Source: Lytechinus pictus
Taxonomy: Eukaryota; Echinodermata; Echinoidea; Temnopleuroida; Toxopneustidae
Length of the DNA stretch: 64,000 nt
Direction: 5' to 3'
NCBI RefSeq assembly: GCF_037042905.1
Contig: NC_087253.1
Location: forward strand, 11,885,001-11,949,000
In this document: positions 22,401 to 33,075 of the stretch, one piece after another
Numbering within the stretch: the stretch's first letter is position 1
How the letters are laid out: the number at the start of each line of letters is the position of its first letter
Notes under the pieces: model-generated
What the model saw: only the letters and a program-made list of their open reading frames with translations
The model's database searches: none
Told to the model about the DNA's origin: nothing
Program-made: the position numbers and the translations under genes

Positions 22401-23596
22401 AGTTAATGAGATGCTAAACAATCCAAAGTAAGTGTTTTTCTGATCGACCCCTTCTTGCGCGAAGCGCATGTATAAAAACACACCTATTTAAATCGATAAA
22501 TATTTCTCCATCTTTCAAGTAAGAACAAAAATTGAATATAGTCTGCGTATAGAGTATATTGCTATGTCAGACAAGCCTTTTATGTGTTCATGATGAAAAT
22601 GATAGATATGAGCTAAATTCACTTTGGAGAGTACTCTATGTGTAATGAAGTAGAAGGAGAAGAAGAAGTAGAAGAAGAAGAAGAAGAAAAAGAAGAAGAA
22701 GAAGAAGGAGAAGAAGGAGAAGAAGAAGAAGTTGAAGAAGATAAGAAGAAGAAGAAGTTGAAAAGGAAAAAGAAGAAGAAAAAGAAGAAAAAGACATGTA
22801 TGCCTACAGCTAGAAATAATAGAAAACATCAAGGAAAATTATGAATATTGTAGGAAACAATAAAAGAGCACGCCTTCGGGTATAGTTTATTTGTTACAAA
22901 ATAAAAAAAGAAAAAACCTGGAGTCTCGTATAGCAAGAGGCAGATCATTTCCCAAGTGCCGAGCCAGTGTGTGCAAAAGACAACGCTCGATTTCCCCCAT
23001 GCTTTTTCAAAAGGAACAACACAGGGAAAATTCTGAACAAAAAAGGAAGAAAGGAGAAAGAAGAGTGTAATATAAATGTTGGGGTAATATTACTATATGA
23101 TTACCCATGATTACCTAAACTATTATTCAAATGAGAAAAAATGACGTCACTTTTAGACCCCCCCCCCTGTCAAATAACCCGATGCCACCCTATGTCGAAA
23201 GATAAGTAATTCTGTAGATTCCGATATAGCATACATTTAAATAAATATAGACTTCGACCAGTCCTCTTAACACTCATCAAACCCCATTCATGCTTCAACC
23301 TCATTCACAGATACACTGTTAATGCAAAGAAGGCTTCTGCTATAATGAAAGATCAAATCGTGCCTGTCCGAGAGAAAGTCGTCTACTACATCGAACACAT
23401 CTTGGAATTCGGGGGTGACCATCTCAGAACTCGAGCTCTAGAACTCAACTTCATCCAGCGAGAATCCATCGACGTCATAGCATTTTTTTTAATAGTTTTC
23501 ATATCGTTTTTCTTGGCGGTCAAATGGCTGGTTTGTAAATGCTGCGGACTTTGTCGACGAAAACATACAGAGACGAGAAAGTCAAAATCTGATTAA
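18590..23596 (+). CDS. UGT: UDP-glucuronosyltransferase UGT-A, complete, 4 coding exons, 538 aa
   Basis: The exons are 18590-19477, 21456-21678, 22208-22427 and 23311-23596 (888, 223, 220 and 286 nt). All introns are GT-AG and the phases agree (0, 1, 2). The family transfers a sugar from a UDP-sugar to lipophilic acceptors in the ER lumen. Seen in the protein: a signal peptide (1-26), the catalytic-type His44 in SQH, and a donor-sugar signature from Trp363 (WLPQSDLLG) through YHGG (380-383) to AGDQ (403-406). A membrane segment lies at about 499-518, followed by a short basic tail ending KSKSD that fits a KXKXX ER-retrieval signal. Length is normal for the family. The residue expected to be Asp in the FDxxxxD box is Met155. 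Subfamily and substrate cannot be told. Confidence 0.92.
19478..20930 (+). other. UGT-A intron 1, first part, with pyrimidine tract
   Basis: It contains a long TTTC/TTCC-rich tract (about 19500-19815), then AT-rich sequence with no gene. Open frames here are low-complexity artefacts. Confidence 0.7.
20973..21166. repeat. GC-rich ~194-nt hairpin in UGT-A intron 1
   Basis: Three nested pairings share one axis. The outer pair is GACGTCTCGTCGCG...AAGGGGAACC (20973-21004) with GGTTCCCCTTGACGAG...GTCTCGT (21136-21166). The middle pair is a C-rich strand (21009-21032) with a G-rich strand (21097-21120). The inner pair is GGTTTTGCCGAAAGGGTA (21033-21050) with TACCTTTCGGGCAAACC (21080-21096). It is much more GC-rich than its surroundings. 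It could be a MITE or a structured RNA; no protein is evident. Confidence 0.65.
21456..21678 (+). CDS. UGT: UGT-A exon 2 (residues 297-371)
   Basis: The acceptor is TTTTTGTCCAG before 21456 and the donor GTACGA is at 21679. It begins EMNDFVEGSG and ends WLPQSDLL plus the first base of a Gly codon (phase 1). It contains the FTLGSVVSSL strand of the donor domain, uninterrupted here but split by an intron in UGT-B. Confidence 0.9.
22208..22427 (+). CDS. UGT: UGT-A exon 3 (donor-sugar signature)
   Basis: The acceptor is AACACCAG and the donor GTAAGT is at 22428. It completes Gly371 and encodes HPKTKLMIYHGG, then GVPVLVMPLAGDQ. It ends with two bases of the Lys codon of NNPK (phase 2). Confidence 0.92.
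22428..23310 (+). other. UGT-A intron 3 with GAA microsatellite
   Basis: A (GAA)n-rich tract at about 22650-22796 yields a Glu/Lys open frame (22638-22844) that is a repeat artefact. A C-run is at 23158-23167. No gene is seen. Confidence 0.7.
23311..23596 (+). CDS. UGT: UGT-A exon 4 (C-terminus)
   Basis: The acceptor is CATTCACAG before 23311. It encodes YTVNAKKASAIMKDQ, the RALELNFIQRESID segment, the membrane anchor, the Cys-rich CKCCGLC junction and a basic tail. The stop TAA is at 23594-23596. Confidence 0.92.
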
Positions 23597-23669
23597 TCTA
23601 AATATAATTATATTTTGATAATAGAACTATGATTTATGATTTTAAGGGTGGGAGGGGGTAATTGACTTG

Positions 23670-23905
23670 CAGTCGTGTGGTCCAGTGGTTAGAGCATTGG
23701 ACTCATAATCGCAAGGTTGTGAGTTCGAATCCCAACTCTGCCATTGTCTCCACTTCGATAAAAAGGCCCAAGAGTGATATCTGTCGTCTATTACGTCAGC
23801 CACTATGACTGATTAACCTAGACGTAAAATGTTTCCAAGGTAATTGGTTATATACCAGCTTGGCATATTCACCAGCAAAAAATGCTGTCCTGCCGAGTTC
23901 CTACG
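23670..23905 (+). repeat. tRNA-derived SINE
   Basis: The head has A-box-like TGGTCCAGTGGTTAGAGC, a CAT at the anticodon position and B-box-like GTGAGTTCGAATCCC. The acceptor arms do not pair. A ~150-bp body follows (ending near CTACGGGAGTTACC). It lies just after UGT-A and may contribute to its 3' flank. Confidence 0.65.
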
Positions 23906-24096
23906 GGAGTTACCACAAACAGAAACAGAAAAATGGGAAATAAACAAGATATAGAATCAGAGTCTTCACTGATAAAATACCAGGAACCTTTTTTATCCTC
24001 ATTCTGAAAAATGGGGCGCTAGAATGATAGAGGATGGCATTGTTTATCATGTGGGTACTAAGGGGGACACGCCCCTATGATATTCCTCTGGATCTA

Positions 24097-25071
24097 CAGT
24101 GCGTATCAAAAAAGTTTACACTTTGAAAAAGTCCTGGGAATCAAAAAATATACAACATGTGGGTAATTTTTCACATATAATCTTGGGTTTGGGTCTCATC
24201 TATCCAATGAAAGAAAAAGTTTTGACAGAATGTTACACTTAAGTGAGTACTGTCCATTTTTGTAAAGCTCGCAGAAATCTGTTTGCGCAGAAATGCTTGT
24301 TTTCACGCTGTGTCAAGGGGAAAGGGCGAAATCAAACTTACCCTGCGAAACATTTCTCATACATTTCCCTTGCACTTTTAGTCTATTGAAATAAAACGGA
24401 TACATTCAAGCATTTTGTAACAATTTTGCCACCCAAATTGAAATTTCAACACTTAGTAAGCACAACCCTTACCCTTTTTGTACCAGCTGGATCTGAAGAC
24501 ATAATTGAATCTGAACAAAAGTTTATATCAGACATCTCCAGCATTTTTTTTCACTATTAAAGTTTTTATAATTTAAAGTAGGGTTACATTTCATTTTTCA
24601 TTGATACTTGTTTCTCCACACTTTTCCCAAGCTTGACAATGATTAACAATTATGAAAGTCAAGCCTAAGCCATTTCATGTAAATCACAGCTCAGTGTCAC
24701 GATGGCCTCGGTGTGTGGGGGAGTGGGGTGGGGCGCGATGCACTCTTCGGAATGTTTTGGGCAAGGAAACAAGTTAAAAAAAGGTAAAATATATCTTCAA
24801 ATCAATTTTACTAGCTAAATTCAACATGTTCTTCATGATTAAGGTCTACTTTTATTCGCAAAACCATTTCAAAGTTCTGCGCAAATCATTTTTCACTAAC
24901 TTTTCAAAAGTAAGTGGTGCTCACTCAAGCGGAAATATTTTTCGACAGTTATATCGTCATTTGCTTAAATGGATCTGTACCAATGTTAAAATGTGGAAAA
25001 TGTTCAGGATATTACAAATGTATAATTTTACAGGATTTTTCTAAGTGTAAACTCTTTTTTGATACGCACTG
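24097..25071. mobile_element. Tc1/mariner-like non-autonomous element
   Basis: The termini are CAGTGCGTATCAAAAAAGTT and, at the other end, its imperfect complement ending GATACGCACTG, flanked by TA on both sides (24095-24096 and 25072-25073). It is about 975 bp long with no transposase frame. The TA target and CAGT tips are the basis for the superfamily call. Confidence 0.75.
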
Positions 25072-25327
25072 TATAGCGCCTGGAGATAAGTGAGAACTAC
25101 TTAGTCGGAACAGTACTGTTCAGGTCCTTTTTCGTGTGTTTATCATTAATTTTACAATGTATTTTTATGTGTGTATTATTTAAGTGTAATCATTTGTAAT
25201 GCACCCACGGAATGGGAGGAATAATTTTTCTTAATGTTTCAATAAAGACAATTATTAATTTACACATGTGTATTATTGGTGTAGAATCCTTAGGCAGTCT
25301 CACTTGCAGTTAGTTATGTTTATGACT

Positions 25328-25935
25328 TTAAAGGGGTGGCCCGGGCTGGAAATATTTATATCTAAATAAATTGAGTAAAATTCACAGAGCAAAATGAATG
25401 CTGAAAATTTCATTAAAATCGGATAACAAATAACAAAGTTATTGAATTTTAAAGTTTATAAATATTTTTGTGAAAACAGATATATGCATATCGTAATGAA
25501 TATTCATTAGGTGGGCTGATCACATCCCCACTTTCCTTTTTTCGTATGTTATGCATGAAATCATGAATGTTTAAATTTTTCATACATGTGTAAATTATGT
25601 GTCTCCATTATGATGAAATAAGTTGCGGCAATAAATAACTAATGCACTTAATCAGTTGTCAATCCAATTGCTTTATGTCTTGGTAGAATTTTTTTGAATA
25701 AACCTAATTTCATATAATAAAATACAAAAGAACAAGTGGGGATATGGCATCATCAGCCCACCTAATGAATATACATAAAGACATATACCTATGTTTCACC
25801 GGAATAATGCAAGTTTAAAATTCAATAACTTTGTTATTTGTCATCCGATTTTGATCAAATTTTCAGCATTTTGCTTTGTGAATTTTACTCTATTAATTGA
25901 GATATAAATATTGTCAGCCCGGACCATCCCTTTAA
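25328..25935. mobile_element. Palindromic MITE (TTAAAGG...GGGCTG termini), copy 1
   Basis: The ends are TTAAAGGGGTGGCCCGGGCTG-like and CAGCCCGGACCATCCCTTTAA-like. The halves are largely complementary, with AAAATCGGATAACAAATAA on the left and its complement on the right. A second copy is at 50936-51525 inside an intron of the raftlin-like gene. No protein is encoded. Confidence 0.8.
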
Positions 25936-26347
25936 TCTGTCATGTGTAGGGTAGAGTCGGAGTAGAAAGGGAGGTCTGGGCCCCCAAGACGTATGAGGTA
26001 TTACATCCATCGTAATAAAATTGCAATTAGTATCACTCAAGTTTTTTTCTCGACTATATATGTTTGTAACTGTGATAACTGTGATGTAATAAACTTTTCA
26101 ATTTGTTTAAGAACGATTCACCCTTAAGCACATTTCTATAGATCTGTAGTATCTTTGTGATCTAAGTTCTCAAATCACGTACATTCAAAACTTGCATCAC
26201 TTCATGTACATGCTCTCAGAAACAATGTTAAATTGTAATTGTGCTGATATCAGACTTTGACGTAACATTTTAAATAGTTTAAATGAGTCGACCATTTGCT
26301 TCCATTGTGCTGGGTTATAGCACGTCCAGGAAGGAAACTAACGGTTA

Positions 26348-29300
26348 TAGTAGACTTGTTAACTGCAAAAAAAGGGGTGAACGCTGCATTTTTGAGTACA
26401 AATGTCCCACTTGGCACAAATGTTCCTTGAGTCAAAAGAAAAAGATTCATCCAAAGAGACACGCTGTATCTATGCAAATAAGCAAGTAATTTGCATAAAT
26501 TTGCATATTATGTCGATATAGTAAAAACAAGTATTTCAGAATATATTTTTAACCAGAACTGCCCTAAAATTGGACATAAAGACTTAGGGTAGGAAAGGGA
26601 AGAAAATTGTCATCAAATAATTGGGATATCCTTGTTTATTATTACCTAATTTACATAAATTATGCAAATTATAATTTAAAACAAAGTATTTTTTCATGAA
26701 TCCTGAACTGTTTTATAAATAACAGCAATTAATACACAATGTCAACATTCTACATGAAAGATAATATATTAGCGAAAACATCGATATGCTTCATGACAGT
26801 ATTAGTGTCTTAATTTGCTTAGAAAGAGGGCAAATATGTCAAAATGTATGACGTGATATTGCGCTAAAACGAGACCAAAACAACCTCTATGTCACAGTCA
26901 CACTCACGAATCGGACAATAAAGCGATCAATGGTATGTCATTCGAGATAACACAATCTCAACACAATAGCTTCCATCGGCTTCTCGTATCGCTTTTGTTG
27001 GTGTGTCTGCCACACCGTAATCTATGGTATATACGGGCAAAATGCATTTCGGTATCGGTAAAACACTATTAATTTTGTTTTATTTGTTTCTAATTTGTTT
27101 CTCTTGGAAAATTTACAGGAGACATTGCTTTGCAGGTTACTGCTTTAATGAAGCTCTGGCACATGAATCATGACAAATGTACCCCACCTCAATCCATATT
27201 TTAACTTTGTTAAAATATATATCTTTTGGAGACCCCGAAGTGGCAAAACTGCATTCCCCGCGGCATTTCCGCTACTTTACAAAACCAGTTTGACTTGTAT
27301 TATCGACTTGGAAAAGACAGATGTATGAGACATCAGTTAACATGTTTCCAGAAGATAGTTTTTTTTTTTTAATTTAAGCCTACGTCCATGGGAGCCCTCC
27401 GAATTTACCCCATCCCCTCTCTGTATTTCGACACTAAATAAAAAAAAATATCGTGTTTTAAAGCCACCGGCAAGGCAAATTGCGTTTTTGGTATAATAAA
27501 GCAACTTTTATATCTATATTTCATATTTATCTATATTAATATTATTATTATCATTAATATTATTATTATTATTATTATTGATATTATCATTATTATTGTT
27601 GTTGTTTTGCAGTTTGTAATAATGCTCTAGCACAGTAAAGGCTATAACCCAACAGGAGCATGCCTAGGATACCCTTTCCCCTTTTAGTTTTATGTATTCA
27701 AAAATAGTTTATTGTCTTTAGAACTCATATCTTGGAATAGATTGAGGTGAAAATACTCTACAATTGACATGTAAAAGAGCTGTGGTACATTGAAGAAAAG
27801 CCACACGTAAGTTCTAAAATACCCCTTTATTGATTCCACTCTATATTAAATTTAAATATTTTTAGAGTCCATTCGGAAGAAAGATACATTTCTACTACAC
27901 ACAGTAAAGCCTCTTTGCTTTCTCCTCTTGAAAAAAAAAACCATAGAAGGCATTGTTTTATATCGCATAAAATAAGTTCGTGTACATGACGGTGGCCTGT
28001 CGAAGTTGCCCAACCCTTTATTTTGTTTTGACAATATATATTTAGAATATCGTCTAAATGAAGCCCTCATCTGGAAAAGGGCACTTATTAAAGGCAGCAT
28101 CTACATTATATAGAGGAGGCCCTGGTACTTGGAAGCGGAGGCTGAAGCACCCACAAGATTTTTCTAAGGGGGGGGGGCTGTGCTGCGTGTGTTATTCTCC
28201 ATAGACAGCACCCCCTGGAATTCCGGCAGATGTGACAAAACGAAAAAAAAAAAAACGTTACCAAAAAAAAACCTTCATTTTGTAGTGCAATCAATTTTGT
28301 TTATTTGCTTGTTAAATTTCTTGATGTAAATTTGAAAAGCAAAAAAGTTTCAATGTAACATATTGGTCCGAAGAAATTTAACAAGCTTCAGCCTCCTCTT
28401 CCCAGTGCCAGGGCCTCTATATAATGTAGATGCTGCCTTTAATAAGTGCCCTTTTCCAGATGAGGGTTTCATTTAGACGATATTCTAAATATATATTGTC
28501 GAAACAAAATAAAGGGTTGGGCAACTTCGACAGGCCACCGTCACGTACACGAACTTATTTTATGAGATATAAAACAATGCCTTCTATGTTTTTTTTTTTT
28601 TTTTTTAAGAGGAGAATGCAAAGAGGCTTTACTTTGTGTAGTAGAAATGCATCTTTCTTCCGATTGGGCTCAAAAAATATTTAAATTTAACATAGAGTGG
28701 AATCAATAAAGGGCTGTGTGGCTGTTCTTCAATGTAACACAGCTCCTCTACATGTCAGTTGTAGAGTATTTTCTCCTCAATCTATTCCAAGATATCAATA
28801 CAAACAAAAGTAATCTTTTAAGAGTTCTAAAGACAATAAACTATTTTTTAATACATAAAACCAAAAAGGGAGAGGGTATCCTAGGCATGCTCATGTTGGG
28901 TTATAGCCTTTACTGTGCTAGAGCACTATTACAAATGGCAGAACAATAATAATAATAATAATAATAATAACAGTAATAATAATAATACTAATAATAATAA
29001 TATTAATAATAATTATAATAATATCAATAATGATGAATGTAAATATAAAAATATAGATATAAAAGTTGCTTTATTATACCAAAAAACGCAATTTGCCTTG
29101 CCGATGGTTTTTTTAATTTAAAGTCGAAATACGGAGAGTGGATGGGGTAAATTCGGAGGGCTCCCGTGGGCGTAGGCTTAAATAAACAAAAAAAACTTTC
29201 TTCAGGACACGTCTTTTCCAAGTCGATTATACAAGTCAAACTGGTTTTGTAAAGTGGCGGGAATGCAGGGGGATGCAGTTTTGCCACTTCGGGGTCTCCA

Positions 29301-30169
29301 AAAGATATATATTTTAATAAAGTTACAATATGGATTGAGGTAGGATACATTCGTCATAATTCATGTGCCAGAGTTTCATTAAAGCAGTAACCTGCAAAGC
29401 AATGTCTCCTGTAAATTTTCCAAGAGAAACAAATTAGAAACAAATAAAACAAAATTAATAGTGTTTTACCGATACCGAAATGCATTTTGCCCGTATATAC
29501 CATAGATTACGGTGTGGCAGACACACCAACAAAAGCGATACGAGAAGCCGATGGAAGCTATTGTGTTGAGATTGTGTTATCTCGAATGACATACCATTGA
29601 TCGCTTTATTGTCCGATTCGTGAGTGTGACTGTGAAATAGAGGTTGTTTTGGTATCGTTTTAGCGCAATATCACGTCATACATTTTGACATATTTGCCCT
29701 CTTTCTAAGCAAATTAAGACACTAATACTGTCATGAAGCATATCGATGTTTTCGCTAATATATTATCTTTCATGTAGAATGTTGACATTGTGTATTAATT
29801 GCTGTTATTTATAAAACAGTTCAGGATTCATGAAAAAATACTTTGTTTTAAATTATAATTTGCATAATTTATGTAAATTAGGTAATAATAAACAAGGATG
29901 TCCCAATTATTTTATGACAATTTTCTTCCCTTTCTTACCCTAAGTCTTTATTTCCAATTTTAGGGCAGTTCTGGTTAAATATATATTCTGAAATACTTGT
30001 TTTTACTATATCGACATAATATGCAAATTTATGCAAATTACTTGCTTATTTGCATAGATACAGCGTGTCTCTTTGGATGAATCTTTTTCTTTTGACTCAA
30101 GGAACATTTGTGCCAAGTGGGACATTTGTACTCAAAAATGCAGCGTTCAACCTCTTAACAAGTCTACTA
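26348..30169. mobile_element. Fold-back element 3 between UGT-A and UGT-B
   Basis: The left arm (26348-28148) is the near-perfect inverse of the right arm (28385-30169). Both tips carry TAGTAGACTTGTTAA, and the spacer is about 236 bp. The arms contain an (AAT)n tract that differs in length (27535-27605 against 28946-29035) and no tandem minisatellite, unlike fold-back element 1. Mirrored open frames (for example 27852-28100 and 28430-28684) are by-products. No transposase and no clear target duplication were found. Confidence 0.8.
28149..28384. repeat. Spacer of fold-back element 3 with a dispersed repeat
   Basis: It holds a copy of the short dispersed repeat (28165-28237: GTGCTGCGTGTG, then CCATAGACAGCACCCCCTGG). 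A small inverted repeat is also present: CTTGTTAAATTTCTT near 28309 and its complement near 28373. Confidence 0.65.
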
Positions 30170-31301
30170 TTAATAGGAAGTGGTCTTGATCGAGGTAGTG
30201 AATACATAGTCTGTTATGCAGACTCTGAATGGCTCGTGAGGTTGGATCTCAGTGCACGAAGCGCACTGCTGCTGGTTTGCGAGGCAAACCAGCCTCAAAG
30301 GGCAAGCGAAGCGAGCCACAGTAGACCTAGTCTGCTATGCAGACTCATTGAATCAGCTGTGGTACACACACTGCAGATGTGGGTCTACAATTGTAGACTA
30401 GTGAATACATTTTAGGCCCATAATGAGCATGACCCTTCGAATAAAGTCATTGAGATTCTCGACCTTCTTCCATTTACTTTTTTGCCGTGTTCTTAATCTG
30501 TCTAACTCTGTCCCTTAATTCTTTGGTTTTCGTTAATTCCTTTTTCGTCCACTCTCCCACCATTTTATTCCTATTCTTCTCTAATTCTTCCTCTTTTTTT
30601 TCATCTCTGTTCACCTTTCCCCCTTTTTATTCGTCTTCTTCCCTATTATTTATGTTTTATAGCTTGACTCAGTATTTAATATCAAACGAACAACAAAAAT
30701 TGTACACAATAGTCCAATATCAAGCAGGGGAAATTTTATGTTATCCCTGCGTATTGTGTGGGGTTATTTTTGTCTATTCATCGAAAGTAGACCTCGAAGG
30801 AGGCTGCGTATGTCTGTTCATAAATATGGGTGCGTTTGCCTTGGTGCGTGCGCTCGTGTACGGGTATATAGGCGTGTATATGTGAGTGTGTGTGTGGGTG
30901 TGTTAAGGACTATGTGCGTAATCTGTGGGTCAGAGGTGATGTACATGGGCCGGGAAAATGATCATAGGCGTAATATTGAAAATGAATTTAATAATAACAA
31001 ATTAAGCCTCACGCCCTCTCCTCCAAGTACAGAAGAAACAACACCTTCGATGTATACAAAAATAGAAAGTAAATCCCGTATATCCACCCCATATGCACTA
31101 ATAAGTTTATGATATCAATATCATTGTAATAGGCCTAAACTGATTTATGTAGACGTAAGAAAAGAAATGAATTTGAAAAATGAACCTGGGGAAGTTACAA
31201 ACTGATGCAGAGGTTCGAGCCCTGGTCACGTCTTTCGGATGGTGGCGTTGGTCCCATGGTTGGTCCCATGCAGAGAGAGAGAAAAAAACAATATCTGATT
31301 G

Positions 31302-31341
<40 letters not shown>

Positions 31342-31600
31342 CTGCTGTGCAAACCCTTCACTCGAGTAAAGGGTCTGAATTGCAGCCTACTCATGCTTTG
31401 TGTACTGAAGGCCCTCTCGCTGAATTGGAAACAGCAAGTTTTGTATGTTCTAGTCTTTGCGTGGAGATATCGACAAAACTTGTTGATCAAAGTTTCAATC
31501 AGCGTCTGTGCCTGCAGACTACACACACACGCGGGTTCACAAGGAGATCAAGCATTTCATGAAACAAATTATAATTCTCATTAAGCTACCGCGGTCCCTT
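30170..31600. other. Intergenic stretch with short palindromes and a (CA)n tract
   Basis: 30190-30415 contains small mirrored words (CTGCTATGCAGACTC, AAACCAGC, CTACAATTGTAG). A (CA)n microsatellite is at about 31303-31338. A B-box-like GGTTCGAGCCC near 31213 may be a SINE remnant. No gene is seen. Confidence 0.5.
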
Positions 31601-31846
31601 TACACTTCAAAAACTCCGGCGTTGATTTAACACCAGCTCGGAATCTATTATGTCCACACCAGAGAAGTATTGAAACAACACCAGTTTGGAATCAAACCGA
31701 TGCTGTTTTAATACTAGTCGGTGTTGTATAAACACCTATCTGGTGTTAGACCAAAAGGACATGGTGTTGTTTAACACTTATCTGGTGTGGACATAATAGA
31801 TTCCGGGCTGGCCGTGTTAAATCAACACCAGAGTTTTTGCAGTGTA
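31601..31846. mobile_element. GGTGTT-type MITE, intact copy
   Basis: The ends are TACACTTCAAAAACTCCGG and its complement CAGAGTTTTTGCAGTGTA. Extended terminal repeats of about 60 bp include TCTATTATGTCCACACCAG. It lies about 350 bp before the UGT-B ATG. Confidence 0.8.
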
Positions 31847-32199
31847 TCTAATTCGTTGAGACTAGATTTGTCAGTGAAAATCACTATATATTCCATGAAA
31901 TACACCAATGATCCAAAAAGCATGATCGAACGAAGGTCATTATAGTCTAATTCCAATCGTAAATATGAAATCGAACCTTCAGTCAATAGGCTATTCCCGT
32001 GTAAGTGTGTGAATGCGATTAAATTACGTAACCTGCACGTCGAGGGGATGTGTGAACATGGTGAATGGGCGAAGATCCACGCTTGTATTGTACGTGGTCG
32101 GGTTTATGTCCAGTGTGCTATTGAGCTCTGCGGGATACATATTCATTTCATTGAAAGAAATCCCAAGTATTCATTTTAAAGAACCTGCAAAAACGAGAG

Positions 32200-33075
32200 A
32201 TGGCGAAAGTCACTGGATTATTTTGTGTTGCCTTGACATGCGTTGGACTGGCCACATCCGCATCAGCAGCGAAGATCATGCTCGCCATGACTATGGTCAT
32301 GAACACCGTTAGTCAGCACATTCTGTTTTCAGCTGTCACGGAACCCCTGGTCGAACGAGGGCATGAAGTCATTCTCCTGGCACCCCAGCATAAGGTCACC
32401 AAGGGTCTCACCGAGGGAGCTGTCACCGGGAAGATCTTCTTTAAGACAACCAGAACAAAGGAAGAGATGGATGAGATAGCTTCAAACCTCCAATCGATCT
32501 CTCTTGGTTTTAGTCAGGAATCCTTTGTGGAAATCCTCGGCAGGATAAGCAAGATCTTCCCCATGACCAAAGAGGGTTGCTTCCGACTTTTCGAAGACAA
32601 GGAGACTTTAAATCGCCTCAAGGAGGAACAGTTTGATCTGATCATCACTTTACCCATCTGTGGCTGTGATGCCTTGCTTGCGGAATACCTTGGCATACCT
32701 TTCATAGTGGTGACTCCTCTCAGAAGGGGGCCCTCTTTTAATGAAGATATCTTCGGCATCCCCGCTCCATCCTCCTATATTCCTTTCAACGCGATGACCA
32801 CCTTCTCCGACCAGATGACATTCTCCCAAAGAATTGCGAATATACTTATCCGTTACGTTACCGAACCGATACTGAAGTACTTCACTCAGAAGGGGATCAG
32901 TCAAATACAGAAAGACCACAACATCAGGCCCGATCTGACAATTGATCAAATTGTTGGGAAAGCACAGCTTTGGCTTACTCAAGGTGACTGGTCTTTTGAG
33001 TTCGCTCAACCAATCACACCTAACTACATCACCATTGGTGGGATCACTGTCAAACCGGCCAAACCATTACCAAAG
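32200..33075 (+). CDS. UGT: UGT-B exon 1 (residues 1-292)
   Basis: The ATG at 32200 gives MAKVTGLFCV and a hydrophobic leader ending near ATSASA. The exon ends PLPK with donor GTATAT at 33076, phase 0. An upstream open frame at 32013 runs in another frame and is not preferred. Confidence 0.92.

Noticed and set aside
22638-22844. Glu/Lys-rich open frame
   Set aside because: It is encoded by a (GAA)n microsatellite inside UGT-A intron 3.
23683-23755. Functional tRNA gene with CAT anticodon
   Set aside because: The A and B boxes are present, but the acceptor halves do not pair and a SINE body follows.
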